From an uncultured Acetobacteraceae bacterium (GTDB lineage Bacteria > Pseudomonadota > Alphaproteobacteria > Acetobacterales > Acetobacteraceae), in assembly GCA_943912335.1 (NCBI GenBank), contig CALTUD010000019.1, positions 11,043-75,042 of the forward strand: a stretch of DNA of 64,000 nucleotides, in the 5' to 3' direction. Shown piece after piece: positions 24,720-33,653 of the stretch. The notes under the pieces are model-generated. The model was not told the DNA's origin and searched no databases. It saw nothing but the letters and a program-made list of their open reading frames with translations. The position numbers were made by a program, and so were the translations under genes. How positions within the stretch are numbered: position 1 is the first letter of the stretch; each line of letters opens with the position of its first letter.

Positions 24720-26156
24720 TCAGCTCGCCGTCTGTTTCACCGCCGTGTCGATCAGCTCGTCGATCGAATCCTTCACGCCCGAGAACAGCGTATCGCCGTA
24801 ATCCTTGAACGCCTCGAATTTCGCGTCGTCGTTCACCACGATGTCGCGTTTGATCTTCTGCAAACCGATGATCTTGAACGGCGAGGCGTCGATCAGCGTC
24901 TTCGCTTCGATGAAGACGTAACGCGCGTCCTTGCGCATCCGCTCCACTGATCCCGTCCAGCCCGGCGTGCCCAGATTGTTGACCGGGATCAGGTCGGAAA
25001 ACGTCGAGCAATGCAGGAAATACGCGCCCAGCAACGGATAGGTCTTGAACACGGTCAGATCGAGCCGTGACGGTTCCGCCAGGATCTCGTGGAACGCCTT
25101 CACGGCGCGATACTGCACGCCCAGATGGATCAGCCGATGCGCAAGCTTGGCGGTCGCCGCGCCGAGACCGATCAGCGGCCCGCTGAACGCGCCGGCATCG
25201 AGCTTGGTGGTGACGGTCTTGGCGATGAACGACGCGGTCGAGATCGCCGCATCGCCGGACAGATGCCCGATCTCGTGCGACAGCGCCGATTTCATCCCGG
25301 CCAGAGCGCTCTGCGTCGTGCCGAAGCTGAACTGGTAGTCGCGACGGCCGATATCGTAGCGATGATAGATCCGGTCGGTCACCTCCGCCCATTCCTGGCC
25401 CACGCTGCGCGCATCCCACACCGTGCCGAGCCAGGGCGGCACGCTCGCCGTCACCTCCTTGATGATGTCGTCGATATACCGATACAGCCCGGTGCCCTTG
25501 ATCTTGTCCCACAGCTGATCGCCGAACGCGGCCTTGGCCACGCCGTAGAAGGATTCGGCGATCGGTCTGGCGGCATCGAGATAGTTCTGCTGGCTTTCCG
25601 ACAGGGACGGAATATGCAGCTTCTCCTTCACCGTGTCCCAGGCGCTGCTCGCCTTGTCGGCCGCGATCTCCTGCGCATATTCGCCGGGATGGATCAGGCG
25701 TTTCGACCAGGACGTGCCGCTCAGCGTTCCGGTGGTGTTCTCGTTGCCCAGGAACACCACGGTTCCGTCGGCGAAGATCCGCTCCAGCGCACCCTGCTTC
25801 TCGTTTGCCACCATCTGGTAGGCACCGATCTCGTCCGGCGTGAAATGCCGCTGCCGGTAGTCGTCGTAGTCGATCCCCGCCGATTGCAACTGCGTTTCCA
25901 GCGCCGTGACCGCACCGTAGCGATCGCGTTCGCTATTGGCGCGCTCGTTCTCCAGATCGCCGGGATCGTCGCTCTGAAGCTGCTTGCGGCTTTTCCAGTT
26001 GTCCAGCGCGGCGCGGATCTTGAACGCATCGTCCTCGCTGCGCGTCGTGCAATAAAGGCGGATCGCGTCGTCGACCTTGCGCAGCAGACTGCTTCTGCGG
26101 TGAAACCGGCCCAGGCTGGTCTCGTCCATCCAGCGCTGGTAGTCGATATCGAGCAT
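24720..26156 (-). CDS. Unknown protein with HEIGH motif (478 aa)
   Basis: A 478-residue protein with no signal peptide. The ATG at 26156 has GGAGAGGAA just upstream, so the longer frame is rejected. The N-terminal third is highly charged and helical (coiled-coil-like, NERANSERDRYGAV). A middle region is rich in Trp/Tyr (PPWLGTVWDARSVGQEW). Residues 294-298 read HEIGH, an exact HExxH zinc-metallopeptidase pattern, inside KSALSHEIGHLSGDAA. A hydrophobic Gly/Ala stretch follows (FSGPLIGLGAATAKLAHRL). A third zinc ligand is not obvious. I recognise no family. Candidates are a metallopeptidase, a secreted effector or toxin, or a chance match to the motif. No immunity gene or secretion apparatus is adjacent. 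Confidence 0.7.
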   Translation of the reverse strand: MLDIDYQRWMDETSLGRFHRRSSLLRKVDDAIRLYCTTRSEDDAFKIRAALDNWKSRKQLQSDDPGDLENERANSERDRYGAVTALETQLQSAGIDYDDYRQRHFTPDEIGAYQMVANEKQGALERIFADGTVVFLGNENTTGTLSGTSWSKRLIHPGEYAQEIAADKASSAWDTVKEKLHIPSLSESQQNYLDAARPIAESFYGVAKAAFGDQLWDKIKGTGLYRYIDDIIKEVTASVPPWLGTVWDARSVGQEWAEVTDRIYHRYDIGRRDYQFSFGTTQSALAGMKSALSHEIGHLSGDAAISTASFIAKTVTTKLDAGAFSGPLIGLGAATAKLAHRLIHLGVQYRAVKAFHEILAEPSRLDLTVFKTYPLLGAYFLHCSTFSDLIPVNNLGTPGWTGSVERMRKDARYVFIEAKTLIDASPFKIIGLQKIKRDIVVNDDAKFEAFKDYGDTLFSGVKDSIDELIDTAVKQTAS

Positions 26157-26193
26157 CGCGTTCCTCTCCAAAGCCTTGCGTATGTTTTTCGGC

Positions 26194-26216
26194 AGGATCG
26201 TTTCTCTTCCGATCCT
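26194..26216. repeat. 7-bp hairpin in divergent intergenic region
   Basis: AGGATCG/CGATCCT around a 9-base loop, about 38 bases before the HEIGH-protein start on the minus strand. It may form in that gene's leader. Little more can be said. Confidence 0.3.
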
Positions 26217-26268
26217 TCCTGGGCGTGACAGGGAGATTTGCGGTTCAGGCTGAACGGATTGCCCCGGC

Positions 26269-26296
26269 TTGACAAGCGCAGACCGGAAACTGTCAT
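26269..26296 (+). promoter_or_regulatory. Candidate sigma70 promoter for the MFS gene
   Basis: TTGACA (26269-26274) and TGTCAT (26291-26296) are spaced by 16 bases in the 326-base divergent gap before the MFS gene. The -35 element is perfect and the -10 is weak. It would leave a leader of about 180 bases. Apart from this and the hairpin above, I see nothing in the gap. Confidence 0.3.
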
Positions 26297-26482
26297 GAAG
26301 CCTCGAGCGGTTCGCGGCGGAACCGGCGCGCCGATCTTTTCCGCCGCGGCCCCTTTCAATCGCCGTCCGGCGCGACACATCGGGCGCAACGGTGTTCGGT
26401 GCACAACCGTTCGCGTCCACCGGCATCGCCGTTCCGTCCATCCGCCCACAGCCACGGCCAAGCCCCCTCCGGAGCCCGTTCC

Positions 26483-27709
26483 ATGCGGCTGAATCCAGAC
26501 ACAGTCCTGTTCACCCTGTTCATGGCCGCGATTGGCGCGCTGCCGCCGCTCGCGATCGACATGGGCCTCCCGGCGCTCGCCGCGATCGGGCACAGCCTCG
26601 GCACTTCGCCCAGTACCGCAGGCCTCACCTTGTCCCTGTTCATGGCTGGCTTCGGCATCGGTCCGCTGGTGGCAGGTCCGCTGTCGGATCGGCTCGGACG
26701 CAAGATTCCCCTGGCCGGCGGCCTGCTGCTGTTCGCGCTCGGCGGGGTGCTGGCGGCGGCTTCCCCCAGCATCGGCACGCTTCTGGCGGCGCGGGTGGTG
26801 CAGGGACTCGGCGGCGGCACGGGCGCCACGCTGCTCTACGCCATCATCCGCGACCTGTTCGAAGGCCGCGCCGCACACCGGCGCATCGCCAACGTGGCGG
26901 TCGTGTCCACCACGGCGCCGATGGTCGCCCCCTCGCTTGGTGCCGCCCTGCTGCCTCTGCTTGGCTGGCGGGCGATCTACGCCCTGCCGGCGATCGCGGC
27001 GATCCTTCTGTTCGTTCTCATGCTCGCCGTGCTGCCGGAATCCCTGCCGCCCTCCGGCCGCCGTCGCGGGCAGGTGCTGCCGCAATTGCTGGAGGATCTC
27101 TGGCTTCTGCTCCGCACCCCCGCCTACGTGCTGAGCAACGCCGTCAATGCACTCTCCTTCGCCGCCCTGTTCTCCTACATCAGCGCTTCGCCGCTGGTGA
27201 CCATGGGCGCGTTCGGCATCACACGGCCGCATTATGCGCTGCTGTTCGCGGGCACCAGCCTGTCCATCATCACCGGCGCCTTCCTGAACGGACGCATCGC
27301 CACGCGCATCCGCATCCCCGAACAACTGCTCGGCATCGCCGTGGCGCTGGCCCTCCTGGTCGATCTCGTGCTGGTCGCCCTCACGGTCACGCATACGCTC
27401 ACGCTCGCCACGCTGGTGCCGCTGTTGCTGCTGGCCAATCTGTTCTTCGGGCTCGGCGCAGCCAGTGCCGCGCACAGCGCACTGGAACCGGTCAAGCGCG
27501 TCGCGGGCACGGCATCCGGGTTGCTCACCACGATCCAGATGGCGTTCGGCAGCCTCGCCAGCCTGCTGGCCTCCGCCTTGTTTCCCGCGCTCGGCACCCT
27601 GTCCATGACCGGTTGCATGGCCGTTTTCGCCAGTCTCAGCGCGGTGTGTTGCATGCTGTTACGCAGGCACGGTCTGCGAACGCTTGCGCAACAGCTTTCG
27701 GTCCCGTAA
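26483..27709 (+). CDS. MFS transporter, Bcr/CflA-type
   Basis: A 408-residue 12-helix major facilitator. LPPLAIDMGLPALAAIGHSL at the start of helix 1 is typical of the Bcr/CflA drug-exporter subfamily. The conserved loop motif GPLSDRLGRK follows helix 2, and the antiporter-type VAPSLGAALLPLLGWR motif follows in helix 5. The ATG at 26483 with GGAG 8 bases upstream is preferred over the GTG at 26399. It likely exports a drug or metabolite by proton antiport across the inner membrane. The siderophore receptor gene begins within 40 bases downstream, so it may export a siderophore, or simply share the transcript (inference). Confidence 0.85.
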   Translation: MRLNPDTVLFTLFMAAIGALPPLAIDMGLPALAAIGHSLGTSPSTAGLTLSLFMAGFGIGPLVAGPLSDRLGRKIPLAGGLLLFALGGVLAAASPSIGTLLAARVVQGLGGGTGATLLYAIIRDLFEGRAAHRRIANVAVVSTTAPMVAPSLGAALLPLLGWRAIYALPAIAAILLFVLMLAVLPESLPPSGRRRGQVLPQLLEDLWLLLRTPAYVLSNAVNALSFAALFSYISASPLVTMGAFGITRPHYALLFAGTSLSIITGAFLNGRIATRIRIPEQLLGIAVALALLVDLVLVALTVTHTLTLATLVPLLLLANLFFGLGAASAAHSALEPVKRVAGTASGLLTTIQMAFGSLASLLASALFPALGTLSMTGCMAVFASLSAVCCMLLRRHGLRTLAQQLSVP

Positions 27710-27716
27710 GACGCGG

Positions 27717-27733
27717 TTGCAACTCATTCGCAA
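27717..27733. promoter_or_regulatory. Candidate Fur/Irr-type dyad before siderophore receptor
   Basis: TTGCAA-CTCAT-TCGCAA is a near-perfect inverted repeat (one mismatch per 6-base arm) in the 36-base gap between the MFS and receptor genes. GCAA/TTGC dyads are typical of alphaproteobacterial iron regulators. It lies only 12 bases before the preferred ATG, so a leaderless transcript or a later start would be needed. Confidence 0.3.
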
Positions 27734-27745
27734 CTGGTGCCATCA

Positions 27746-29944
27746 ATGTCTGTCCGCGCCCGCCTTCTTGGGGCTGCCCTGCCGGCCTCCGCGCTGTTCT
27801 GGCCGCTGATCGCCATCGCACAAACCGCGCCGGCGACACGGTCGGACACCGGGCAGGCCCCCGTCGTCCGGATCGGCGAGGAGCCGGACGCCGCCGACCC
27901 GGACGAAACCCTCTCCGTGCGCGGTATCCGCCTGTCCGCCCTGGTGCCGAAATCCTCCAGCGCCGCCACCAAGACCGATACGCCGCTGATCGATACGCCG
28001 GAATCGGTGTCGGTGGTCACACGCGCGCAGATGGATCAGATGAACGCCCGCACGCTGGTGGAAGCTCTGCGCTACACGGCGGGCGTGTCCACCGAAGCGC
28101 AGAACGGCTTTTCCACGCGCTACGATCTGCTGTCGATCCGCGGCTTCATCTCCAACGGCGATCAGTATCTGGACGGGCTCAAGCTGTTCAACGGCGCGGC
28201 CTACGCCAACCAGCAGATCGACGCCAATCTGGTCGACCGATACGATATCCTCAAAGGCCCGCCCTCGGTTCTCTACGGGCAGAGCGATCCGGGCGGCATC
28301 ATCGACATCACCTCCAAGCTGCCGACGGCGACGCCTCTGCATCAGGTGTCGATCGAAGGCGGCTCCTACGGATACGTGCGCGGGTCGGTGGATCTGGGCG
28401 GCCCGATCGACCGGAGCGGACACTGGCTCTATCGCCTCGCCGCCACGGGAACCACCTCGGGCACGCAGGATCATCACACGCGCGTCGAGCGCTACGGCGT
28501 GGCGCCGGCGGTTTCCTGGGTGCCGGACGCGAACACGACGCTGACCGCCAACGCCTTGTTCCAGAAGGACCCGCGCGGCGGCGATTACGACAACGCCCCG
28601 CTCTACGGAACCGTGCTGCCCAACAGCAACGGTCCCATCCCGTATTCCAAGTTCACCGGCGACGACAGCTTCGAACGCTTCAACCGCACGCAGGCGTCGA
28701 TCGCCTATCAGCTCACGCACAGGCTGAACCAGAACTGGAGCCTCCGCTCGGCTGCCCGCTATGCCAATATCGGCACCGAGTACAACGAGGTCTATGCCGG
28801 CAATCTCGACGACGAGAACGGCAGGATCGCACCGCGCTATTCCTCCGGCGCCGAGGAGCACTACGACACCATCACGCTGGAAGAACAGCTTCATGGCCGG
28901 TTCAGAACCGGTGTCCTGCAACACCGCGTCCTGCTGGGCGTGAACTGGCAGAATTTGCGCGATACCGCCAACTACTATGCCGGCACCGCACCGTCGATCG
29001 ACATGTACGGCCCTTATGTCCCCAGCGTGATCCCGCCGCTGGCGCAGTACACCAACGCCAGCATCTCCACCAACCAGGAAGCGATCTTCGGCGAGGATCA
29101 GATCAGCTGGGGCCGTCTGCATCTGCAGATCGGCGGGCGCGAGGACTGGTCCGAGATCGCCACGCGCAACGCGCTGGATTCATCCGCCAACTTCGACCAG
29201 GGCGACCGCGCCTTCACCTGGCGCGCCGGCATCCTCTACGCCTTCGCCAACGGCATCTCGCCTTATTTCAATTATAGCCGTTCGTTCCAGCCGGTGAACC
29301 AGCTTTCGGTCACGGGCGCGCCGTTCAAGCCCACGCGCGGCGAACAGTTCGAGGTCGGCACTAAATGGCAGCCGACCGGTTTCGACGGCTTCTTCTCCGC
29401 CGCCCTGTTCCATATCCAGGAAACCAACGTCCTGGTCAGCGACCCGAACAATCTGAATTTCTCCATCCAGACCGGCGGCATACGCTCGCAAGGCGTGGAG
29501 CTGGAAGCGCACGCGAATATCACGCACCGTTTCAACATCGTCGCCGCCTATACCTACCAGGACGCGACCTTCAACAAGAACAGCGGTGATCTCGACGAGC
29601 GACGCCAGACGCAGGTGCCGCAGCAATTCTTCTCCGTCTGGGGCCATTACGACATCCATGACGGCCCGCTCGACGGTCTGGGTTTCGGCGTCGGCGTGCG
29701 CTACCAGGGCAACACCATCACCGACAACGTGGTGGAATACGCCACCTCGCCCTTCACCCTGGTCGACGCGACGGCGCAATACCAGCTCGGCCATCTGTTC
29801 CCCCGCCTGCGCGACACGACGCTTCAGGTCACGGCACAGAATCTGCTCGACAAGAGCTACATCACCTCGTGCTACTCCAATTCCTTCGGCTGCTACTGGG
29901 GCACGCGCCGCAACGTCATCGGCCGCCTGACCTATCGCTGGTAG
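27746..29944 (+). CDS. TonB-dependent siderophore receptor
   Basis: A 732-residue outer-membrane receptor. The signal peptide ends around PLIAIAQ. The TonB-box/plug region includes DTPLIDTPESVSVVTRAQMD, VEALRYTAGVSTEAQNG and DRYDILKGPPSVLYGQSDPG, the classic ferric-siderophore (FhuA/FoxA-type) pattern. The barrel ends in NVIGRLTYRW with a terminal Trp. Start: ATG at 27746; a GTG at 27737 is possible and neither has a good ribosome binding site. It is preceded by an MFS exporter gene and a Fur-like dyad, consistent with iron-controlled ferric-siderophore import. Its 3' end overlaps the convergent hydrolase gene by 13 bases. Confidence 0.9.
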   Translation: MSVRARLLGAALPASALFWPLIAIAQTAPATRSDTGQAPVVRIGEEPDAADPDETLSVRGIRLSALVPKSSSAATKTDTPLIDTPESVSVVTRAQMDQMNARTLVEALRYTAGVSTEAQNGFSTRYDLLSIRGFISNGDQYLDGLKLFNGAAYANQQIDANLVDRYDILKGPPSVLYGQSDPGGIIDITSKLPTATPLHQVSIEGGSYGYVRGSVDLGGPIDRSGHWLYRLAATGTTSGTQDHHTRVERYGVAPAVSWVPDANTTLTANALFQKDPRGGDYDNAPLYGTVLPNSNGPIPYSKFTGDDSFERFNRTQASIAYQLTHRLNQNWSLRSAARYANIGTEYNEVYAGNLDDENGRIAPRYSSGAEEHYDTITLEEQLHGRFRTGVLQHRVLLGVNWQNLRDTANYYAGTAPSIDMYGPYVPSVIPPLAQYTNASISTNQEAIFGEDQISWGRLHLQIGGREDWSEIATRNALDSSANFDQGDRAFTWRAGILYAFANGISPYFNYSRSFQPVNQLSVTGAPFKPTRGEQFEVGTKWQPTGFDGFFSAALFHIQETNVLVSDPNNLNFSIQTGGIRSQGVELEAHANITHRFNIVAAYTYQDATFNKNSGDLDERRQTQVPQQFFSVWGHYDIHDGPLDGLGFGVGVRYQGNTITDNVVEYATSPFTLVDATAQYQLGHLFPRLRDTTLQVTAQNLLDKSYITSCYSNSFGCYWGTRRNVIGRLTYRW

Positions 29945-30828
29945 AACGCGCCGAGAAACGGCAGCAGGTGTTCGAGCACGCGCTCGGGCGCCTGCCGTTG
30001 CGGAAAGTGCCCGATGCCATCGAGCACGACACGATCGTAGTGCGCGGAGAACAGGTCTTTCCTGTTTTCGGACGTGGACGGCAAGGCGCACGGATCGATC
30101 GCGCCCTGGATCATCAGGGTCGGCACCGCCACCACAGGGTTCTCGAGCACGTAAGCCGATTGCGCGGCATAGGCCGGGTCGGGTTCGGCATGCTTCCAGC
30201 GCACCCGATAGGAATGCAACGTGACGGCCGACCAATCGGGATTGCCGAATGCCGCCGCGGCGCTGCGGAACATCTCCTCCGGTACGGTCCAGTTCGGATT
30301 CCAGCTATACCAGATGTAGTTGGTGAAGCTGCGTCGCTGGTTCTCCACCAGCTCCGTTCCGCGCGGCGTCGCCATCAACCATTGGTACCAGTAGCTCTGC
30401 TGCTGCTGCAACGACACGGGCGCGTCCGGGTCGTTGCCGTTCCAGCCGACCGACAGCGCTGCGACCGATGCGATCCGCTCCGGCCACAGGCACGCGGCGC
30501 AATAGGCGATACGGGCCCCCCAATCGTGCCCCACCACCGCGAACCGTTCGAGCCCGAGCGCATCGGCCAGATCGATCAGATCCTGCGCCATCGCCACCAT
30601 CTCGCCGGACCGTATCGTGTCGTCGCTCAGGAACCGGGTCGGACCGAAGCCGCGCAGATAAGGCACGATCGTGCGATACCCGGCTTCGTTCAACGCAGGC
30701 AGCATCGCTTCCCAACAGGTCGCATCGTCCGGCCAGCCATGCAGCAGCACCAGAGGCGCCCCGTCTTCCGGCCCCGCAACGAAACAGCCGATCGACAGGG
30801 TCGGCGTTTCCACCGTTCTCATGCTCAT
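29932..30828 (-). CDS. Alpha/beta hydrolase, epoxide hydrolase/haloalkane dehalogenase type
   Basis: A 298-residue alpha/beta-hydrolase. LVLLHGWPDDATCWEAML carries the HGxP oxyanion motif, VVGHDWGARIAYCAA has Asp rather than Ser as nucleophile (GHDWG), and GIGHFPQRQAPE supplies the catalytic His. The DWG nucleophile elbow points to epoxide hydrolases or dehalogenases rather than esterases. The ATG at 30828 has GGGAG 8 bases upstream and overlaps the stop of the UdgX gene (ATGA). That coupling to a DNA-repair cassette is unusual. The substrate is unknown; detoxification of a reactive epoxide is an attractive but unproven idea. Confidence 0.82.
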   Translation of the reverse strand: MSMRTVETPTLSIGCFVAGPEDGAPLVLLHGWPDDATCWEAMLPALNEAGYRTIVPYLRGFGPTRFLSDDTIRSGEMVAMAQDLIDLADALGLERFAVVGHDWGARIAYCAACLWPERIASVAALSVGWNGNDPDAPVSLQQQQSYWYQWLMATPRGTELVENQRRSFTNYIWYSWNPNWTVPEEMFRSAAAAFGNPDWSAVTLHSYRVRWKHAEPDPAYAAQSAYVLENPVVAVPTLMIQGAIDPCALPSTSENRKDLFSAHYDRVVLDGIGHFPQRQAPERVLEHLLPFLGAFYQR

Positions 30829-32306
30829 CGCAACAACTCCCGCGCCTGCTTCAGGTCGGCCACGAAGGCCGCGTATTCGCGCTGCTTCATCTCTTCGTCG
30901 GGAATGCGCAGCAGATAGGACGGATGAACGGTGATGAGCCCCTGCGCGTTGCTGCCGAACCGCTCCGGCAGGGCGATCGGCCTCGACCGCTCGCGCCCGA
31001 TCGTCACCGCACGCCCCAGCACCGCCCGCGCCGCCGTCGCCCCCAGCATCACCAGCAGGGACGGCTTCACCAGACGGCGTTCCTCTTCCAGCCAGACCGA
31101 GCAGGCCTTGATCTCGGTGATATCCGGCTTGGCATGGATGCGCCGCTTCCCGCGCGGCTCGAATTTGAAGTGCTTGACCGCATTGGTGACGTAGACCACC
31201 GACCGGTCGATCCCGGCTTCCTCGATCGCCCGGTTCAGCATCTGCCCGGCCGGCCCCACGAACGGTCTTCCGGCCAGATCCTCCTGGTCGCCCGGCTGCT
31301 CGCCGACCATCATCATCCGCGCATCCGCCGGTCCCTCGCCGAACACGGTCTGCGTGGCGGGCTCCCAGAGCGGACAACGCCGGCAGGCCTCCGCCGCCTT
31401 CCGCAGCGCCGGCAGCGTTTCCGGCGTCTCGCCGCCATCTGGAAGTTCCGGCTCGATCGGCAGGACACTGCGCGCCGCCCCGCGGCGCTGCTCCATCGGG
31501 CGTGTTTCGGGTGGCATGGCGGGCGCATCCAGCATGGTCTCGGTGCGGCCCCGTGCCCCCCGGATCAGGTCCGGTATCGCCGCCGCCTCGGGGAGGTTGC
31601 GCCAGTACTTCTTCGGCATCTCGGACATCATCGCGCCGACCTTGAGCCGGGCCGGATTAAATATCACGCTGTAATATAATCGCCAGTAACGCTCCAGGGC
31701 GTCGTCGTCCGGCACCTCTTTCGGGTCCGCCCCCGGCCCGAAGGACCGTTCCTCGCCGGTCCAGTGGAACGAGCGGTACGGCGTCAGGATCGAGAACACC
31801 ATGGTCGCGAAGCGCCGGATGAAGAACTCCGCATTGGCCTCGACGATGAAGTGCTCCGGCTCGAACCACGCCACATAGCGCGTGCCCTCCGGCTCCGGCA
31901 CTTCGCGGAACCGCAGGAAAGCCCGCATCTTGTGGGTGTCGCGTCGCACGGACTGCGCTAGGCGGATCGTCCGCTGCACCGCCGGGTCCGTCACCTGCTC
32001 GGTGATGCGCTTCTCGCCATGTTGCGCGCGCCAGACCAGGCCGTAGAGCAGCGAGAACCGCTCCGGTTCGCGCGCCTGGATCACCGTCTGCGCCAGCTCC
32101 ACCAGGGCGCGGGACACGGAGAACGTGCCGGATGGCGTAGTGCCGGGTTCCTGGGGCGGTTCTCCATCCAGCGCGAACAGATCGGCCGGGGCGCCGACGG
32201 AGAAGTGCACGTCTTCGGGCGCAATGCCGGACAGAGCCAGCTTGCGGGCCGCGTCGCGCCAGCCGCCGAAATCGACCTCGTGCGCGAGAACGACCGTCTT
32301 CACCAC
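30825..32306 (-). CDS. DUF4130 fused to UdgX-family uracil-DNA glycosylase-like protein
   Basis: A 493-residue fusion. Residues about 1-250 are the DUF4130 domain (SFHWTGEERSFGPGADP and RYWRLYYSVIFNPARLK are typical). Residues about 295-493 are a family 4-like uracil-DNA glycosylase with C308/C311 of the Fe-S cluster, motif A GEQPGDQED (about 335), and the UdgX-specific loop KRRIHAKP with His391. In characterised UdgX proteins that His forms a covalent bond with DNA after uracil excision. HPSYLLR lies near the C-terminus. It is preceded by the radical SAM partner gene and overlaps the hydrolase gene downstream. Strong family assignment; the cellular role is only partly understood. Confidence 0.9.
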   Translation of the reverse strand: MVKTVVLAHEVDFGGWRDAARKLALSGIAPEDVHFSVGAPADLFALDGEPPQEPGTTPSGTFSVSRALVELAQTVIQAREPERFSLLYGLVWRAQHGEKRITEQVTDPAVQRTIRLAQSVRRDTHKMRAFLRFREVPEPEGTRYVAWFEPEHFIVEANAEFFIRRFATMVFSILTPYRSFHWTGEERSFGPGADPKEVPDDDALERYWRLYYSVIFNPARLKVGAMMSEMPKKYWRNLPEAAAIPDLIRGARGRTETMLDAPAMPPETRPMEQRRGAARSVLPIEPELPDGGETPETLPALRKAAEACRRCPLWEPATQTVFGEGPADARMMMVGEQPGDQEDLAGRPFVGPAGQMLNRAIEEAGIDRSVVYVTNAVKHFKFEPRGKRRIHAKPDITEIKACSVWLEEERRLVKPSLLVMLGATAARAVLGRAVTIGRERSRPIALPERFGSNAQGLITVHPSYLLRIPDEEMKQREYAAFVADLKQARELLR

Positions 32307-32346
32307 CCCGCCTGCTCCTCCCGGGGTGTCCGCCCCCTTGGGAGGA

Positions 32347-33576
32347 TTAAAGCAAAGCGAGCTGTTTCGGTTTCGGCGCTAGCTTCAGCGACAGGCGCGC
32401 GGAATCCAGCTCCTGCATCGGCCGGTGGTCCACGGCCACCAGGAACGGCGCCACCTTGGCCAGAGACACGCGCAGCCGGGCCAGATCGTCCATGCGCAGC
32501 TGCCGGTGGCGGCGAGCCAGCAGAATGCGATCAACCGATTTCACGCCCAGCCCCGGTATGCGCAGCAGCGTTTCCCGGTCGGCGCGGTTGATGTCGACCG
32601 GGAACATGTGCCTGTTCTCCAGCGCCCAGGCGAGCTTGGGATCGTGCACCAGATCGAGATTGCCGTCCGGGTCGGTGGCCAGCTCCTCTACCCCGAAGCC
32701 GTAGAAACGCAGCAGCCAGTCGGCCTGATACAGCCGGTGCTCGCGCAGGAGCGGGGCCGGTTTGAGCGGCAAGGCGGACGAGGCGTCCGGAATCGGCGAG
32801 AAGGCGGAATAATACACCCGGCGCAGCCCGTAGGAGCCGTAGAGCGTGTTGCTGAGACGCAGGATGGTGCGGTCGGTGCTGGGATCGGCGCCGACGATCA
32901 TCTGCGTGCTCTGCCCGGCCGGGGCGAAGCGCTGCGGCTTGGCGCCGCCCGGACGCGGCTTCTCCCGCGCCGCGTCGATGCCGAGCCGCATCCGGCCCAT
33001 GGATCGTCGTATGCCGCCCATGTCCTTTTCCGGCGCGTAATCCTTCAGCGCCGCCTCGGTCGGCAGCTCGACGTTGATGCTGAGCCGGTCGGCCCAGCGC
33101 CCGGCTTCTTCCAACAGCAGCGGATCGGCGTCCGGAATGGTCTTCAGGTGGATATAGCCGCGGAAGCCGTGTTCGACGCGGAGCGTGCGCGCCACCGCGA
33201 TCACCTGCTCCATGGTGTAGTCCGGCGAGCGGATGATGCCGGAGGACAGGAACAACCCTTCGATGCAGTTGCGGCGATAAAAGCCGAGCGTGAGCTGCAC
33301 CACCTCGTCCACCGTGAACCGGGCCCGTTTCACCGAGGAGGAGGCGCGGTTGATGCAGTACGCGCATTCGAACATGCAGACATTGGTCAGCAGGATCTTC
33401 AGCAGCGAGATGCAGCGCCCGTCCGGCGCGTAGGCATGGCAGATGCCCATGCCCTCCGTGGAGCCGACGCCCTTGGTTTCGCCGCGGCTATCGCGCTTCT
33501 CCGTGCCACTGGACGCGCAGGACGCATCGTATTTGGCGGCATCGGCCAAAATCTCGAGCTTGCCGAGCAGATCCAT
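32347..33576 (-). CDS. UdgX-linked putative DNA modification/repair radical SAM protein
   Basis: A 409-residue radical SAM protein. The cluster motif is TNVCMFECAYCINR (C67, C71, C74). The N-terminus DLLGKLEILADAAKYDASCAS and the segment HAYAPDGRCISLLKILLTN are typical of the radical SAM family always found beside UdgX. A C-terminal helix-hairpin-helix (LLRIPGLGVKSVDRILLARR) predicts DNA binding. It lies 40 bases upstream of the DUF4130-UdgX gene on the same strand. The family is presumed to repair or modify a base; the reaction is not established as far as I know. Confidence 0.9.
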   Translation of the reverse strand: MDLLGKLEILADAAKYDASCASSGTEKRDSRGETKGVGSTEGMGICHAYAPDGRCISLLKILLTNVCMFECAYCINRASSSVKRARFTVDEVVQLTLGFYRRNCIEGLFLSSGIIRSPDYTMEQVIAVARTLRVEHGFRGYIHLKTIPDADPLLLEEAGRWADRLSINVELPTEAALKDYAPEKDMGGIRRSMGRMRLGIDAAREKPRPGGAKPQRFAPAGQSTQMIVGADPSTDRTILRLSNTLYGSYGLRRVYYSAFSPIPDASSALPLKPAPLLREHRLYQADWLLRFYGFGVEELATDPDGNLDLVHDPKLAWALENRHMFPVDINRADRETLLRIPGLGVKSVDRILLARRHRQLRMDDLARLRVSLAKVAPFLVAVDHRPMQELDSARLSLKLAPKPKQLALL

Positions 33577-33653
33577 GCGCGTGAGAGTTCCCGTTCCGTT
33601 CGGTCGAACCCCCTAGATGGGGCCTCCGGGCCGCTGACGGAAGGGCGATCGGC

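Noticed and set aside
26392..29277. 961-codon plus-strand frame across the MFS and siderophore receptor genes
   Set aside because: It is out of frame with both proteins, very rich in Arg/His/Pro, and without domains. A shadow of high GC content.
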